Made by a program: the position numbers and the translations under genes. A DNA stretch of 64,000 nt from JAADEM01 sp965371855 (GTDB lineage Bacteria; Bacteroidota; Bacteroidia; Bacteroidales; Marinilabiliaceae): assembly GCA_965371855.1 (NCBI GenBank), contig CBDUZZ010000010.1:11663-75662 (forward strand). The letters run 5' to 3'. Below the pieces are notes generated by a model that ran no database searches, was not told where the DNA came from, and was given only the letters and a program-made list of their open reading frames with translations. Shown one piece after another: positions 8,558-17,600 of this stretch (its first letter is position 1; each line of letters opens with the position of its first letter).

Positions 8558-9202
8558 CTATTTGTTGTATACTATTTTACTGTTAATGCTATTCTTTTTA
8601 TCTCCATTTTCATTAGCCCTATAATAAATGATAACAGACAATTCGTTTTTTGTTATGTTCATTTTTTCAACAGTTACTTTAATAATTGGCATATTCAGTA
8701 ATGTTTCAATTTCGGTTTTTACTTTGTCAGGATCGTGTACTATTGAAAAATCAAAAGGAGAGTAGACAAATGGTTGACGTATTATTTTCTTTTTTGGTTT
8801 ATACCTTTCTAATAAATAGGTGCTAAGTAAAATAATAATATTAGAAATTATTATTCCCCGCCAAAACACTTTAAATTCTATTAAAGCATTAACTATTGCG
8901 ATTCCGATTACAAGAAACAGGTAAGTCATGTCCTTTATATCAACAGGTGGGGTTCGATATCTTATAATACTGAAAATTGCGAACAGACCTATAGCAAATC
9001 CCATTTGTATGTTTACCAGCCCAAGAAATGCTGAAATAAGAAAAACCATTATTCCTATTAAGAAATAGGAGAAATAGTATTTTCTTTTGCCATTGTATGG
9101 AAAATAGATATAATGAAGCAGGATAAATAGTACAATAACGTTAATCGCCAATCTGGTTATTACTCGTATAAAATCTTCCTGAAAATGAAAAAGGTTATCC
9201 AT
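8558..9202 (-). CDS. DUF4956 domain membrane protein
   Basis: This 214-residue protein has four or so membrane helices in its first 130 residues, then a soluble C-terminal domain. The family hallmark is GFAIGLFAIFSIIRYRTPPVDIKDMTYLF. DUF4956 genes often sit beside VTC-type polyphosphate polymerase and CotH-like genes. Here the upstream gene, 12 bases away, is CotH-like, which fits that pattern, although no VTC domain gene is present. A role in cell-surface or polyphosphate metabolism is possible but unproven. Confidence 0.8.
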   Translation of the reverse strand: MDNLFHFQEDFIRVITRLAINVIVLFILLHYIYFPYNGKRKYYFSYFLIGIMVFLISAFLGLVNIQMGFAIGLFAIFSIIRYRTPPVDIKDMTYLFLVIGIAIVNALIEFKVFWRGIIISNIIILLSTYLLERYKPKKKIIRQPFVYSPFDFSIVHDPDKVKTEIETLLNMPIIKVTVEKMNITKNELSVIIYYRANENGDKKNSINSKIVYNK

Positions 9203-9214
9203 TGCTAATAATTA

Positions 9215-10303
9215 TTAATATGGGTCTCTGCAATTTGAACAAATTATTCTATAACCTGCTTTGTGCTTTAATTCTTTATAAAACTTCTGGATATACCATT
9301 TTAGTTTTTTCCTTTCTTTTATTGGCAAAGATTCAAAACTCATTATGGTATTATAAATTTTTTCTTCTGCTGATAGAAATTCTTCTTTTAATATATTAAA
9401 ATTATCATCAGTAGGTCTGCAAAAGCCCATATAGTCTCTTTCTGTTACACTTTCGGCATTACTCCACTCTTGTGGCATGGAGTAATGGGTATTAATAAAG
9501 CCGGAATAATCAAAATCGTAAGGAATAACATAAGCTCCGTGAATATTAATGGCCATTATTTTTATGAATTTAATATTATGACTGGCTTTATATAGCCAGT
9601 CGGTGTTGCCTATCATGTAATTGAAAAGGGCTACCCTATCGGCCGACAGTGCGTCTAATTCATGATATTTTATAACTTTTGTTTTTATTTGAACCGCATT
9701 AACCCTTGTTGCCATGGCTTTAATAGGTTCTATTACAAAACCATATCTTGATTGATTTAACTCCTTTTTACCTGTATCCCTATAGTCAATCTTTAGCAAC
9801 CTTGCCTTAAGACTGTAATCGGTTATTGCATTATATAGTTTATATACGAGATACTCCTTTAAAAGATAAGCATTAAAAATTTTGCTCCCTTTACAATGGG
9901 TAACCATTTTCATCTTATTAATTCCTTTGTAATCAGGGTTTTTTATAGGGTCTGTTTTGAAATTAAGTTTAATTGGGGGGAAATAACACAACTCTTTCCT
10001 TGAATTACCTCTGGTTTTAATGCGAATGTTTTTTACAATTGAATCATTGTTAGGAAGATGTACAATTAACTCCGCCGGTAAATATTGGTCATCATTTTTA
10101 GGTTTTGCAAATTCTGTAAAATCACTTATTAACGTAATGGAAAGCGTGAAATCATCTTCAAACAGCGTTCCTGTATAAATGGTGTCCGTTATTGGTTCAA
10201 ACTTACTGTTGTTCAAGGCAGCCTGCTGCACAGAATCCATTTCCTGACTATAAATTTGAATTGCTGTCAGCCAGATAAAACTAATTGTTAAAAACTTTTT
10301 CAT
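9215..10303 (-). CDS. Secreted CotH-kinase-like protein
   Basis: This 362-residue protein starts with a signal peptide ending around AIQIYSQ. The body has features of the CotH/HipA-like kinase fold: RIKTRGNSRKELCYFPPIKLNF, KMKMVTHCKGS, LLKEYLVYKLYN, FNYMIGNTDWLYKASHNIKF, and PYDFDYSGFIN, where the DFD could bind metal. CotH proteins phosphorylate secreted proteins in spore-formers; related Bacteroidota proteins have no known substrate. It forms a two-gene unit with the DUF4956 gene. Confidence 0.65.
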   Translation of the reverse strand: MKKFLTISFIWLTAIQIYSQEMDSVQQAALNNSKFEPITDTIYTGTLFEDDFTLSITLISDFTEFAKPKNDDQYLPAELIVHLPNNDSIVKNIRIKTRGNSRKELCYFPPIKLNFKTDPIKNPDYKGINKMKMVTHCKGSKIFNAYLLKEYLVYKLYNAITDYSLKARLLKIDYRDTGKKELNQSRYGFVIEPIKAMATRVNAVQIKTKVIKYHELDALSADRVALFNYMIGNTDWLYKASHNIKFIKIMAINIHGAYVIPYDFDYSGFINTHYSMPQEWSNAESVTERDYMGFCRPTDDNFNILKEEFLSAEEKIYNTIMSFESLPIKERKKLKWYIQKFYKELKHKAGYRIICSNCRDPY

Positions 10304-10419
10304 CTCTATGTGATTTTAAATTAACTATAAATGTATTATTATTATTGTTATTATTCAAGGTACGAACTCTCTTTTAACAATACTAAAACAATATATTAGA
10401 CCAAATTGTTTATAGATTA

Positions 10420-13134
10420 TCACCTGCCTGAATTTTTAATCATTAAATTAATCATTCTGTTAAAGTCATTTTCATCTATTAGATCCTCTATTGATATATG
10501 CATACGATACCTCCAGTAATGGCGAGTGTTGGAAGGCATATTGATCTGTTCATTGTGGGTATTATCACTACGTAATTCATCGCTCATTCCCAGTAAATCC
10601 TGCAAAGGAAAGATAGTCCACATAGCCGGTGAGTTCAGATTTTGATTTATTATGTCTCTGCAAAGCCATGGTTCAGCAAAATATGGAATTTCACCCTGGT
10701 GTCCGAGTTGATGGTTGTAAAACCTTTGTGATATGACTCTGTCTTCTTCCCACCATCCACGAATAGTTGATGTGTCGTGTGTTGATGTAGTGCAAACAGA
10801 TAGGTAAGGAGCATCTTTAGGGTCAGCAAATTCCACGTTGTCATTTTTAGGCATCCGCTGAACTTCCAGACTTAAAATGTTTAACTTTTTCATTACTTGC
10901 GGTACAACAGCTGGAATCATACCTAAGTCTTCACCACAAACTAACATATTAGTGGTGTTTATTAAAGAGGGGAGTTTGTTCATTGCTTCTTCTTGCCATA
11001 ATTCTTCATGTCGGTGAAAGAAGTAATTAATATAAACAGTGTCAAGTGCATTCTTTTGTTCACTGTCCAGTTCCATATATGAGTATGTCGAATGCATTGA
11101 TACTCTGGGATGAAAAGTTTCAAGTTTGTCGTCGTCGGGTAAAAGAACAACTTCTGCAGCCAGTCGTAGCAGGCCTGACATAATGAATGTATCCTTTTCG
11201 TTGAGATTTTCAAGTTTATCATACTTTACAAAATGATTATAAATTTTTCGTTGAGTGTTGAATTCTTCTTTTAATTCATAAACATTAAGTTCTGTTTCGT
11301 TCAGATATAACTTTCTTATTTTATCTGCATAAGTGTCAAATATGGTTTTTAAAAAGTGTTCACGTATATATGGTTTGCACAATCGTTCGTAATCAACCCA
11401 TATTCCGGCTGTTTGTAATTCTTCTCTGGTGAATGGTATTGATGGTCTGAAATGTCCTAATGTTCCCTGAATGGCATTGAATGGGATTTCCCAGATGCGA
11501 AAGAATCCAAGTATATGGTCAAGACGAAAAGCATCAAAATATTCTGTCATTTTTATCAGTCTGTTTTGCCACCAACTGTAATTTTCTTTTTTCATTTCGT
11601 TCCAGTTGTAAGTAGGAAATCCCCAGTTTTGTCCGTCTATGGCAAATCTATCGGGTGGGGCTCCGGTTTGTCCGTTAAAATGGAATAATTGAGGAGAACT
11701 CCATGTGTCAGAACTAAAGCGACCTACTCCAATAGGAACATCACCTTTAAGGGAAATACCTTTACTACGGGCATAGTCGCTTACTTCTTTTAATTGTTTA
11801 TCGAGATGGTATTGAATAAAATACCAAAATGAGATTTCCGGAAATGTTTCAGACTTCTTATTGGTCAGTTTAGATACTTTTATTTTAGAATATTTTTTGT
11901 GTTCTTTCCAATAGTTAAAATTGGTTGTTCCGTAATTATCTCTTAAATAACAGAATGCGGCATATGGTTGTAACCATTTTTTATTTTTAGTTATGAAACT
12001 TTTAAAGTTGGTATTCTTTTGTATATTTTGTTCTTGTTCTTTGAATATCTGGCGTGCATATTCTATTTTATGTTTTAAAACTGTAATGTAATCAACATGA
12101 TAGTTTTGGTTTAGTTTTTTTTGTAATTGCTCATATTTCATCCTGTTCTTTTTACTTTTTAGTTTACCTATTTTGAAAATATTAAGATAAATAGGGTTAA
12201 GAGCAAAAACAGAAATGGTGTTGTAAGGGTATGAGTCTAAAAAAGTATAAGTAGCTGTTGTGTCATTAACCGGTAATATCTGTATTATTTTCAACCTGGT
12301 TTTTTCTGCCCAGTCTGTAAAAAGTTTAAGGTCAGTGAAATCGCCTATCCCAAAACTGTTTTTTGTTTTCAATGAAAAAACGGGGATACTCACTCCGGCA
12401 CCTCTGAAAGTATAAGTGTCAAAATGAATCATATTATTATTAATTATACAATGGCAGGTTTCATTGGGTTTTTCAATGTCCATTATGTGATTATTACCGG
12501 CTTCCCAGTGAATGATTTTCCCGGTAATATTATTGATTATTACATATTTGTACTCAATATACTGTTCAGGTGACTTTATATTTACTGTTATCCGCCAATC
12601 CGGATAGTTATAACTGTTTAATACAAGAGCTTTTTCATCATTCCACATTCCCAGCTCCGGTATATTTCCGCTAATACCCAGAGAATAATGTTTATCTAAT
12701 GGAATAAACCTAATGCGAAAATCAATAATATATTTTCCAGCCGATGGGAAACGAAATCTATGACTTTCAATATCATTCCTGTTGAATAGAATATCAGCGA
12801 ATATTGATGATTCCCACAGCCTTTTTTCATTTGCATTATCTTCATAATAATCCTTGATAATAAAATGTGAGAATCTTTTAGGATTAATTTTTAAGTTGCG
12901 TGTTCCTTTTTTATCATACACAATGGTATCGGTCTCATGCTCTTTTGTGTAATATTTGTACTTTATTGTTGAATTAGTAATGTCATCAAGTTCTACTTCG
13001 GTTTCCCATAAATTATTATTAATATATCCAAGAGGCAATGACGAATTACTATTGCCTAAAATCTTATTCTCAAGTAATAAGAAAATACTTTTTTCCTGAA
13101 TGGCAGGATAAAAACAGATAAACTTTATTTTCAT
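10420..13134 (-). CDS. malQ: 4-alpha-glucanotransferase (amylomaltase, GH77)
   Basis: This 904-residue enzyme transfers alpha-1,4-glucan segments between maltodextrins. The first 270 residues hold two CBM20-like starch-binding modules (the second includes LGISGNIPELGMWNDEKALVL), as in the long Bacteroidota MalQ form. The GH77 catalytic core follows: DAFRLDHILGFFRIW (nucleophile Asp, about 540), VCGEDLGMIP (acid/base Glu, about 735), and TSTHDTSTIRGWW (stabilising Asp, about 785). No signal peptide is present, so it acts in the cytoplasm on imported or stored glucan. It stands alone, without a neighbouring glycogen operon. Confidence 0.95.
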   Translation of the reverse strand: MKIKFICFYPAIQEKSIFLLLENKILGNSNSSLPLGYINNNLWETEVELDDITNSTIKYKYYTKEHETDTIVYDKKGTRNLKINPKRFSHFIIKDYYEDNANEKRLWESSIFADILFNRNDIESHRFRFPSAGKYIIDFRIRFIPLDKHYSLGISGNIPELGMWNDEKALVLNSYNYPDWRITVNIKSPEQYIEYKYVIINNITGKIIHWEAGNNHIMDIEKPNETCHCIINNNMIHFDTYTFRGAGVSIPVFSLKTKNSFGIGDFTDLKLFTDWAEKTRLKIIQILPVNDTTATYTFLDSYPYNTISVFALNPIYLNIFKIGKLKSKKNRMKYEQLQKKLNQNYHVDYITVLKHKIEYARQIFKEQEQNIQKNTNFKSFITKNKKWLQPYAAFCYLRDNYGTTNFNYWKEHKKYSKIKVSKLTNKKSETFPEISFWYFIQYHLDKQLKEVSDYARSKGISLKGDVPIGVGRFSSDTWSSPQLFHFNGQTGAPPDRFAIDGQNWGFPTYNWNEMKKENYSWWQNRLIKMTEYFDAFRLDHILGFFRIWEIPFNAIQGTLGHFRPSIPFTREELQTAGIWVDYERLCKPYIREHFLKTIFDTYADKIRKLYLNETELNVYELKEEFNTQRKIYNHFVKYDKLENLNEKDTFIMSGLLRLAAEVVLLPDDDKLETFHPRVSMHSTYSYMELDSEQKNALDTVYINYFFHRHEELWQEEAMNKLPSLINTTNMLVCGEDLGMIPAVVPQVMKKLNILSLEVQRMPKNDNVEFADPKDAPYLSVCTTSTHDTSTIRGWWEEDRVISQRFYNHQLGHQGEIPYFAEPWLCRDIINQNLNSPAMWTIFPLQDLLGMSDELRSDNTHNEQINMPSNTRHYWRYRMHISIEDLIDENDFNRMINLMIKNSGR

Positions 13135-13307
13135 GGCAATATTTTTTATTTAAATATTTAAACTCAATATAACTCCACAGTTTTAAATATACGAAAATAT
13201 CCTGCCAATTTCAATTACTGTTTATATCTATTAACTATTTCTTTGTTGATATGGTAATAAGGAAATGTCGTTGTATATTTATAGTAATTAATATTGTAAA
13301 AATAATA

Positions 13308-13856
13308 ATGATGAAAATATCAGGTAGTGAGAAAGATAGAGTGTTGTCGCGTATTAAAACTGTTCAGGATGATATTACAAAATTAGAAGTAGATGCCATT
13401 GTTAATGCTGCTAATAGTACATTGTTAGGAGGTGGTGGTGTTGATGGTGCTATCCATAAAGCTGCAGGTTCTGAGTTGCTTGGATATTGTAGAGCATTAA
13501 ATGGTTGCCCTACCGGAGAAGCAAAGTTAACACCGGGTTTTTTATTGCCTGCTAAATATATTATTCATACAGTTGGGTCTGTATGGTATGGAGGGAAAAA
13601 TAATGAATCTCAGTTACTTTCCAGTACTTATAAAAACTGCCTTAGTATAGCTTTAAAAGAAAAGTTTGATGTTATTGCTTTTCCTAATATTAGTACAGGC
13701 GTATACGGATATCCAAAAAAACCGGCTACTGAAATAGCAATTGAAACAGTAACAGATTTTCTGCTTAAACATGAATATCCAAAGAAAGTGTTGTTTGTAA
13801 TTTTTGATAAAGAGAATTTGGGTTTTTATCAGGAAATTCTGGGATTCAATAAGTAG
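13308..13856 (+). CDS. Macro domain protein (ADP-ribose hydrolase/deacetylase-like)
   Basis: From the ATG at 13308 the protein has 182 residues, the usual size for a stand-alone macro domain. An in-frame start at 13251 would add 19 hydrophobic residues that do not fit the family. VQDDITKLEVDAIVNAANSTLLGGGGVDGAIHKAAG gives the ADP-ribose-binding Asp, the NAANS motif and the GGGGV loop; FPNISTGVYGYP is the second binding loop. Relatives such as YmdB remove the acetyl group from O-acetyl-ADP-ribose or ADP-ribose from proteins. A terminator follows directly. Confidence 0.92.
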   Translation: MMKISGSEKDRVLSRIKTVQDDITKLEVDAIVNAANSTLLGGGGVDGAIHKAAGSELLGYCRALNGCPTGEAKLTPGFLLPAKYIIHTVGSVWYGGKNNESQLLSSTYKNCLSIALKEKFDVIAFPNISTGVYGYPKKPATEIAIETVTDFLLKHEYPKKVLFVIFDKENLGFYQEILGFNK

Positions 13857-13867
13857 GTGAAAATATT

Positions 13868-13898
13868 AAAGGAGTGTGGATAAAACCAACACTCCTTT
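13868..13898 (+). terminator. Rho-independent terminator after macro gene
   Basis: AAAGGAGTGTGG and CCAACACTCCTTT form a 12-pair stem (one bulged base) around a six-base loop, with a T-rich tail. It lies 11 bases after the macro-domain stop. Confidence 0.85.
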
Positions 13899-13995
13899 TA
13901 TTTAACCCTAACCTAAAATATATGAAAAATCTATTACTGTAACTATAACATTTGGGATGCTTTTTTGTTTAATAAAACCTAAAATTATTTATGAG

Positions 13996-15267
13996 CTAGC
14001 TCTTAGAGAAGAGTTCTAAAACAGTAATTTCAGGGGGCATTCCTACACGGATAGGCATTCCCAGGTATCCCAGACCACGGTTTACATACAGATATTGGTT
14101 TCCTGCATGGTAAAGGCCGGCCCAGCGTCGGAACTTATATTTAGCAGGGCTCCACTGGAAATTTTTATATCTTAACCCCAACTGCATACCATGAGTGTGT
14201 CCTGATAAAGTCAGATTGTAAGGTTTTTTCTTTAATACTTCAGCATCCCAGTGATCTGGATCGTGAGTAAGTAGTATTTTAAAAGGAATATCTTTAACAT
14301 CTTTTTCGGCAATTTCTAAATCGCCATATTTCGGGAAAGGCGGATGTCCCCAATTCTCAACTCCTACAAGTGCGATATGCTCCTCATTGTGGGAAATGAC
14401 AGATGATTCGTTATTTAATAGTTTAAAACCAAACCTTTCATGGGCATCCTGGATTCCCACAAAATTCGCAAATTTCTCCTCTTTACTTTTCCATTTTGAA
14501 TAGTTCCCGTAATCGTGATTTCCAAGAATAGAGAATTTACCTAATGGAGCTTTTAATTTGTTGAAAATGCCATCCCATCCTATTGTCTCTTCATGAAAAT
14601 TATTTACCAGATCACCTGTAAAACAGATGATATCAGGCTTTTCATTGTTTATCATTTCAACAACCTTTTCAACCTCCTGATGATTTGAGTTGAAACTTCC
14701 AAGGTGTAAATCTGATATATGAACAATCTTTAATCCATTAAAAGCTTTTGGAAGGTTGTTAAAAGGAAGTCTTGTGCGCGTAATTTCAAAAGCAAAACGA
14801 CCTCTTAGTGCCCCAAATATTAATGAAATAAATGGTGCTGATGCCATCACGATACCTATCTGACTTAAGAATTTTTTTCGGCTGATACGTGGATATCGCC
14901 CATCGTTAATCTTTCTATTGTTTTTAGTTTTGAATATTTTACTTGTGGGCTTTTCTATTAGGAATGCAAGCCAATAAAAGGAAAGATAAAACAACTTTGG
15001 GATGTAAATTGTTAAATATATGAACAACATCCACATAAAGAAAGTGTAGTCTAAGGGAGTTGTAGCATTACTAATTAAAAACAGTGATATGAAAAACGAG
15101 ATTATAAAAAATAGTGAACAGATGTAATGCCAGGCAGCTCCTGTAGGAAATGTGAAATGGGATTTGTTTTCTTTTGGATAAATATTGTTTAATTGCTTAT
15201 ACAGCAAAAAATCAATTAGTAAAATAAAGATTGTTAACCCAATAAATGCTTCAAACGGATACCGCAT
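13996..15267 (-). CDS. Membrane-anchored metallophosphoesterase (YkuE/YaeI-like)
   Basis: This 423-residue protein has four hydrophobic segments in the first 150 residues, with an RISRKKFL Tat-like stretch before the last. The calcineurin-like domain shows every metal motif: VHISDLHLG (about 179-187), FTGDLVNN, GNHDYGNY, LLTHDPDHW, and LSGHTHGMQLG (about 356-366). It probably faces the periplasm. Relatives cleave UDP-diacylglucosamine or cell-surface phosphodiesters, but the substrate here is unknown. It reads toward the macro gene terminator. Confidence 0.9.
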   Translation of the reverse strand: MRYPFEAFIGLTIFILLIDFLLYKQLNNIYPKENKSHFTFPTGAAWHYICSLFFIISFFISLFLISNATTPLDYTFFMWMLFIYLTIYIPKLFYLSFYWLAFLIEKPTSKIFKTKNNRKINDGRYPRISRKKFLSQIGIVMASAPFISLIFGALRGRFAFEITRTRLPFNNLPKAFNGLKIVHISDLHLGSFNSNHQEVEKVVEMINNEKPDIICFTGDLVNNFHEETIGWDGIFNKLKAPLGKFSILGNHDYGNYSKWKSKEEKFANFVGIQDAHERFGFKLLNNESSVISHNEEHIALVGVENWGHPPFPKYGDLEIAEKDVKDIPFKILLTHDPDHWDAEVLKKKPYNLTLSGHTHGMQLGLRYKNFQWSPAKYKFRRWAGLYHAGNQYLYVNRGLGYLGMPIRVGMPPEITVLELFSKS

Positions 15268-15497
15268 ACAACTCTTTTTCTGTCAACTTACTCCTGTCAG
15301 TGAAAAACATTTTTTTATACGGCAATGTTAGATAAATGTTTTAATTTAAAGAAAAGTTTATAGTGAATTAATGTTAAAGATGATTAAGTTAATGCATGGT
15401 TCTGTATAAAATATCGACTAAAAAGAAAAAGAATTTGTATTTTAATAAACTGTAATCTAACGTACATCTCTATTGATTTGAGATATAAAGGATAATC

Positions 15498-16103
15498 ATG
15501 GATCAATCATCCGGTAATAATGTGAAAGTTTATAATGTTAAGAACCTTTATATAAAGGGTGCTGCATTGTTGCTTAAAGATAAATTAGAGGACTTGGGAT
15601 TTAATGTTAGCCATATTGATCCCGGAATAATGATATTGGGAGATGTTCAAAATATTGATGAAGATAAATTATTTAAGATACTTAACAAGTATGGTTTTGA
15701 GATAATTAAAGATAAAGACCTGTTGCTTGTTGAGCAGATAAAACAAGCTGTTATTGAATTGATTCATTATATGAACAATATGAATTCCGTTGTTCGGAAA
15801 TCAGAATATATAGTTGAGAAACTTGGGAAAAGTTACAGTTATCTTTCAAGAGTGTTTTCCAGATTTGAACCAATTACACTGGAAAAGTATATTATTTTTC
15901 AAAAGATAGAAAGGATAAAAGACCTTATTGATCAGGATGAACTAACTTTAAGTGAAATTTCATATATAATGGATTACAGTAGTGTTCAGTATCTTTCTAA
16001 TCAGTTTAAAAAGATTACAGGATATTCGGTTACAGAGTATAAAAGCAATACTACTGGAAAAAAGAGTTTTCTTGATGAATTAGACGTGAAAGATTATAAC
16101 TAA
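15498..16103 (+). CDS. AraC-type transcription regulator with HMA-like N-terminus
   Basis: This 201-residue protein ends in an AraC-type DNA-binding domain: SEYIVEKLGKSYSYLSRVFSRFEPITLEKYI is the first helix-turn-helix and LSEISYIMDYSSVQYLSNQFKKITGYSVTEYK the second. The first 70 residues (LLKDKLEDLGFNVSHIDPGIMILGDVQNIDEDKLFKIL) resemble the HMA-like sensor seen in short Bacteroidota AraC proteins but lack the CxxC of metal binders. It lies 104 bases before the PqqD gene on the same strand and is the likely regulator of that operon. Confidence 0.88.
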   Translation: MDQSSGNNVKVYNVKNLYIKGAALLLKDKLEDLGFNVSHIDPGIMILGDVQNIDEDKLFKILNKYGFEIIKDKDLLLVEQIKQAVIELIHYMNNMNSVVRKSEYIVEKLGKSYSYLSRVFSRFEPITLEKYIIFQKIERIKDLIDQDELTLSEISYIMDYSSVQYLSNQFKKITGYSVTEYKSNTTGKKSFLDELDVKDYN

Positions 16104-16207
16104 TTATGGAAAGACAGAATTTCATAATTCTATTGCATAATTTTATAACAATAACAATTTGAAAAATTAAATCTTTGTATCAGAAAAAAAAACTAAAAAC
16201 TTTAAAT

Positions 16208-16453
16208 ATGGAACTTAGGAAAAATATAGCAATTAGTGATACCGGATTTGTATTTGATGCAAGTAGCGGTGAATCATACTCTTTAAATCCAATAGGGTTG
16301 GAAATATTGACCTTTTTGAAAAGTGGATTAAAAGATGACGACATTAAAGAGAAGATACTTGAAAAATATGATGTAGATGGATCAACATTCGATTTGGTTT
16401 ATTTCGATTTTGTCAGATCTTTACAACAATTTGATTTGCTTGAAAAATCATGA
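16208..16453 (+). CDS. PqqD-like small protein
   Basis: From the ATG at 16208 (the upstream in-frame start at 16175 is a Lys-rich extension) it has 81 residues. The pattern of a nonpolar strand, SGESYSLNPIGLEILTFLKSGLKDDDIKEKILEKYDVD and FDFVRSLQQFDLL matches PqqD-type winged-helix domains, which hold leader peptides of ribosomally made natural products. No Cys or metal site is present. The stop overlaps the ATP-grasp start by four bases (ATGA), so the two proteins are translationally coupled and probably act together. Confidence 0.75.
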   Translation: MELRKNIAISDTGFVFDASSGESYSLNPIGLEILTFLKSGLKDDDIKEKILEKYDVDGSTFDLVYFDFVRSLQQFDLLEKS

Positions 16454-17496
16454 AAAAAATTAAACTTACAATTGCAGTATCAGGATTAAACAATACAGAT
16501 AATCCAGGGCCGGGTGTTCCTTTTATAAGAGCAGTAAAAGAATCTGAGAAGTTTGATCTGAAAATTATAGGTCTTGCTTATGAGAATCTGGAACCTGGTA
16601 TTTATATGCCGGGAATGGTAAAAAAAGTTTATAAGATGCCATATCCGTCTGAAGGTAAAGTGCCCTTTTTGGAACGCATCACTTATATAAATCAACAGGA
16701 GAATATCGATGTTTTAATTCCAAATTTTGATGCCGAACTGCAAACTGTAATGATTAGTGAGAAAGAGCTTGAAGAGATGGGCATAAAAACTTTTCTGCCA
16801 ACTCTGAAACAGTTTGAAGAGAGACATAAATCGGAATTGGATAAGTTTGGTGAGACATATGATATTAAAGTTCCGCATAGTGTGTCTTTATCAGGTTCGG
16901 GTGATATAAATAAACTTCCTAAGGATTTTGAATATCCTGTAATGGTAAAAGGCAAATTTTATGATGCCCATATTGCCTACAATAAAGATCAGGTAACTAA
17001 TCATTTTAATAAAATAAGTGCACAATGGGGTGTGCCGGTAATTGTTCAGGAGTTTATTAAGGGCACAGAGGTTAATGTAATTGCATTGGGTGACGGACTT
17101 GGTAATACTATCGGAGCAGTGCCAATGCGGAAGCAATATATTACCGATAAAGGTAAAGCCTGGGGCGGTATTACCATTGATGATTCTAATATGATTGAGC
17201 TTACCAGAAAACTGATTTCTGAAACTAAGTGGCGTGGTGGAATGGAACTGGAACTGATAAAGACATTAAATAACGAATATTATCTTATTGAAATAAATCC
17301 CCGTCTTCCTGCCTGGTTGTACCTGGGAGTTGGTGCCGGGCAAAATCTGCCTGAAGCCATGTTGCTAATGGCATTGGGTGAAAAGGTACAACCATATACA
17401 TCTTTTGATGTTGGTAAAATGTTTGTACGCTACTCTTATGATATGATGGTTGATCTGAATGATTTCCAGAAAATATCAATGAACAGTGAAATATAG
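16450..17496 (+). CDS. ATP-grasp ligase
   Basis: This 348-residue protein has an N-terminal Rossmann-like preATP domain (KLTIAVSGLNNTDNPGPGVPF), then the ATP-grasp fold: FEYPVMVKGKFYDAHIAYN carries the ATP-binding Lys, VPVIVQEFIKGTEVNVIALGDG the adenine-contact and acidic residues, GGMELELIKTLNNEYYLIEINPRLPAWLYLG the Mg-binding Glu and Asn. Such enzymes join a carboxylate to an amine or thiol through an acyl phosphate. It resembles carbamoyl-phosphate-synthase-like ligases more than D-Ala ligases. The substrate is unknown; the PqqD-like partner suggests a peptide or carrier-held substrate. Confidence 0.85.
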   Translation: MKKIKLTIAVSGLNNTDNPGPGVPFIRAVKESEKFDLKIIGLAYENLEPGIYMPGMVKKVYKMPYPSEGKVPFLERITYINQQENIDVLIPNFDAELQTVMISEKELEEMGIKTFLPTLKQFEERHKSELDKFGETYDIKVPHSVSLSGSGDINKLPKDFEYPVMVKGKFYDAHIAYNKDQVTNHFNKISAQWGVPVIVQEFIKGTEVNVIALGDGLGNTIGAVPMRKQYITDKGKAWGGITIDDSNMIELTRKLISETKWRGGMELELIKTLNNEYYLIEINPRLPAWLYLGVGAGQNLPEAMLLMALGEKVQPYTSFDVGKMFVRYSYDMMVDLNDFQKISMNSEI

Positions 17497-17600
17497 TAGT
17501 TGATAGTTATAAAGTTATAAAGTTGAAAGAGGGTGGGTATATTCCAATTAATCTTCATTCAAAACATAATAAACAAATAAACGAATAAACAACATAAATC

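Noticed and set aside
13251..13307. Upstream start of the macro-domain gene
   Set aside because: The extra 19 residues are hydrophobic and outside the family length; the ATG pair at 13308/13311 is preferred.
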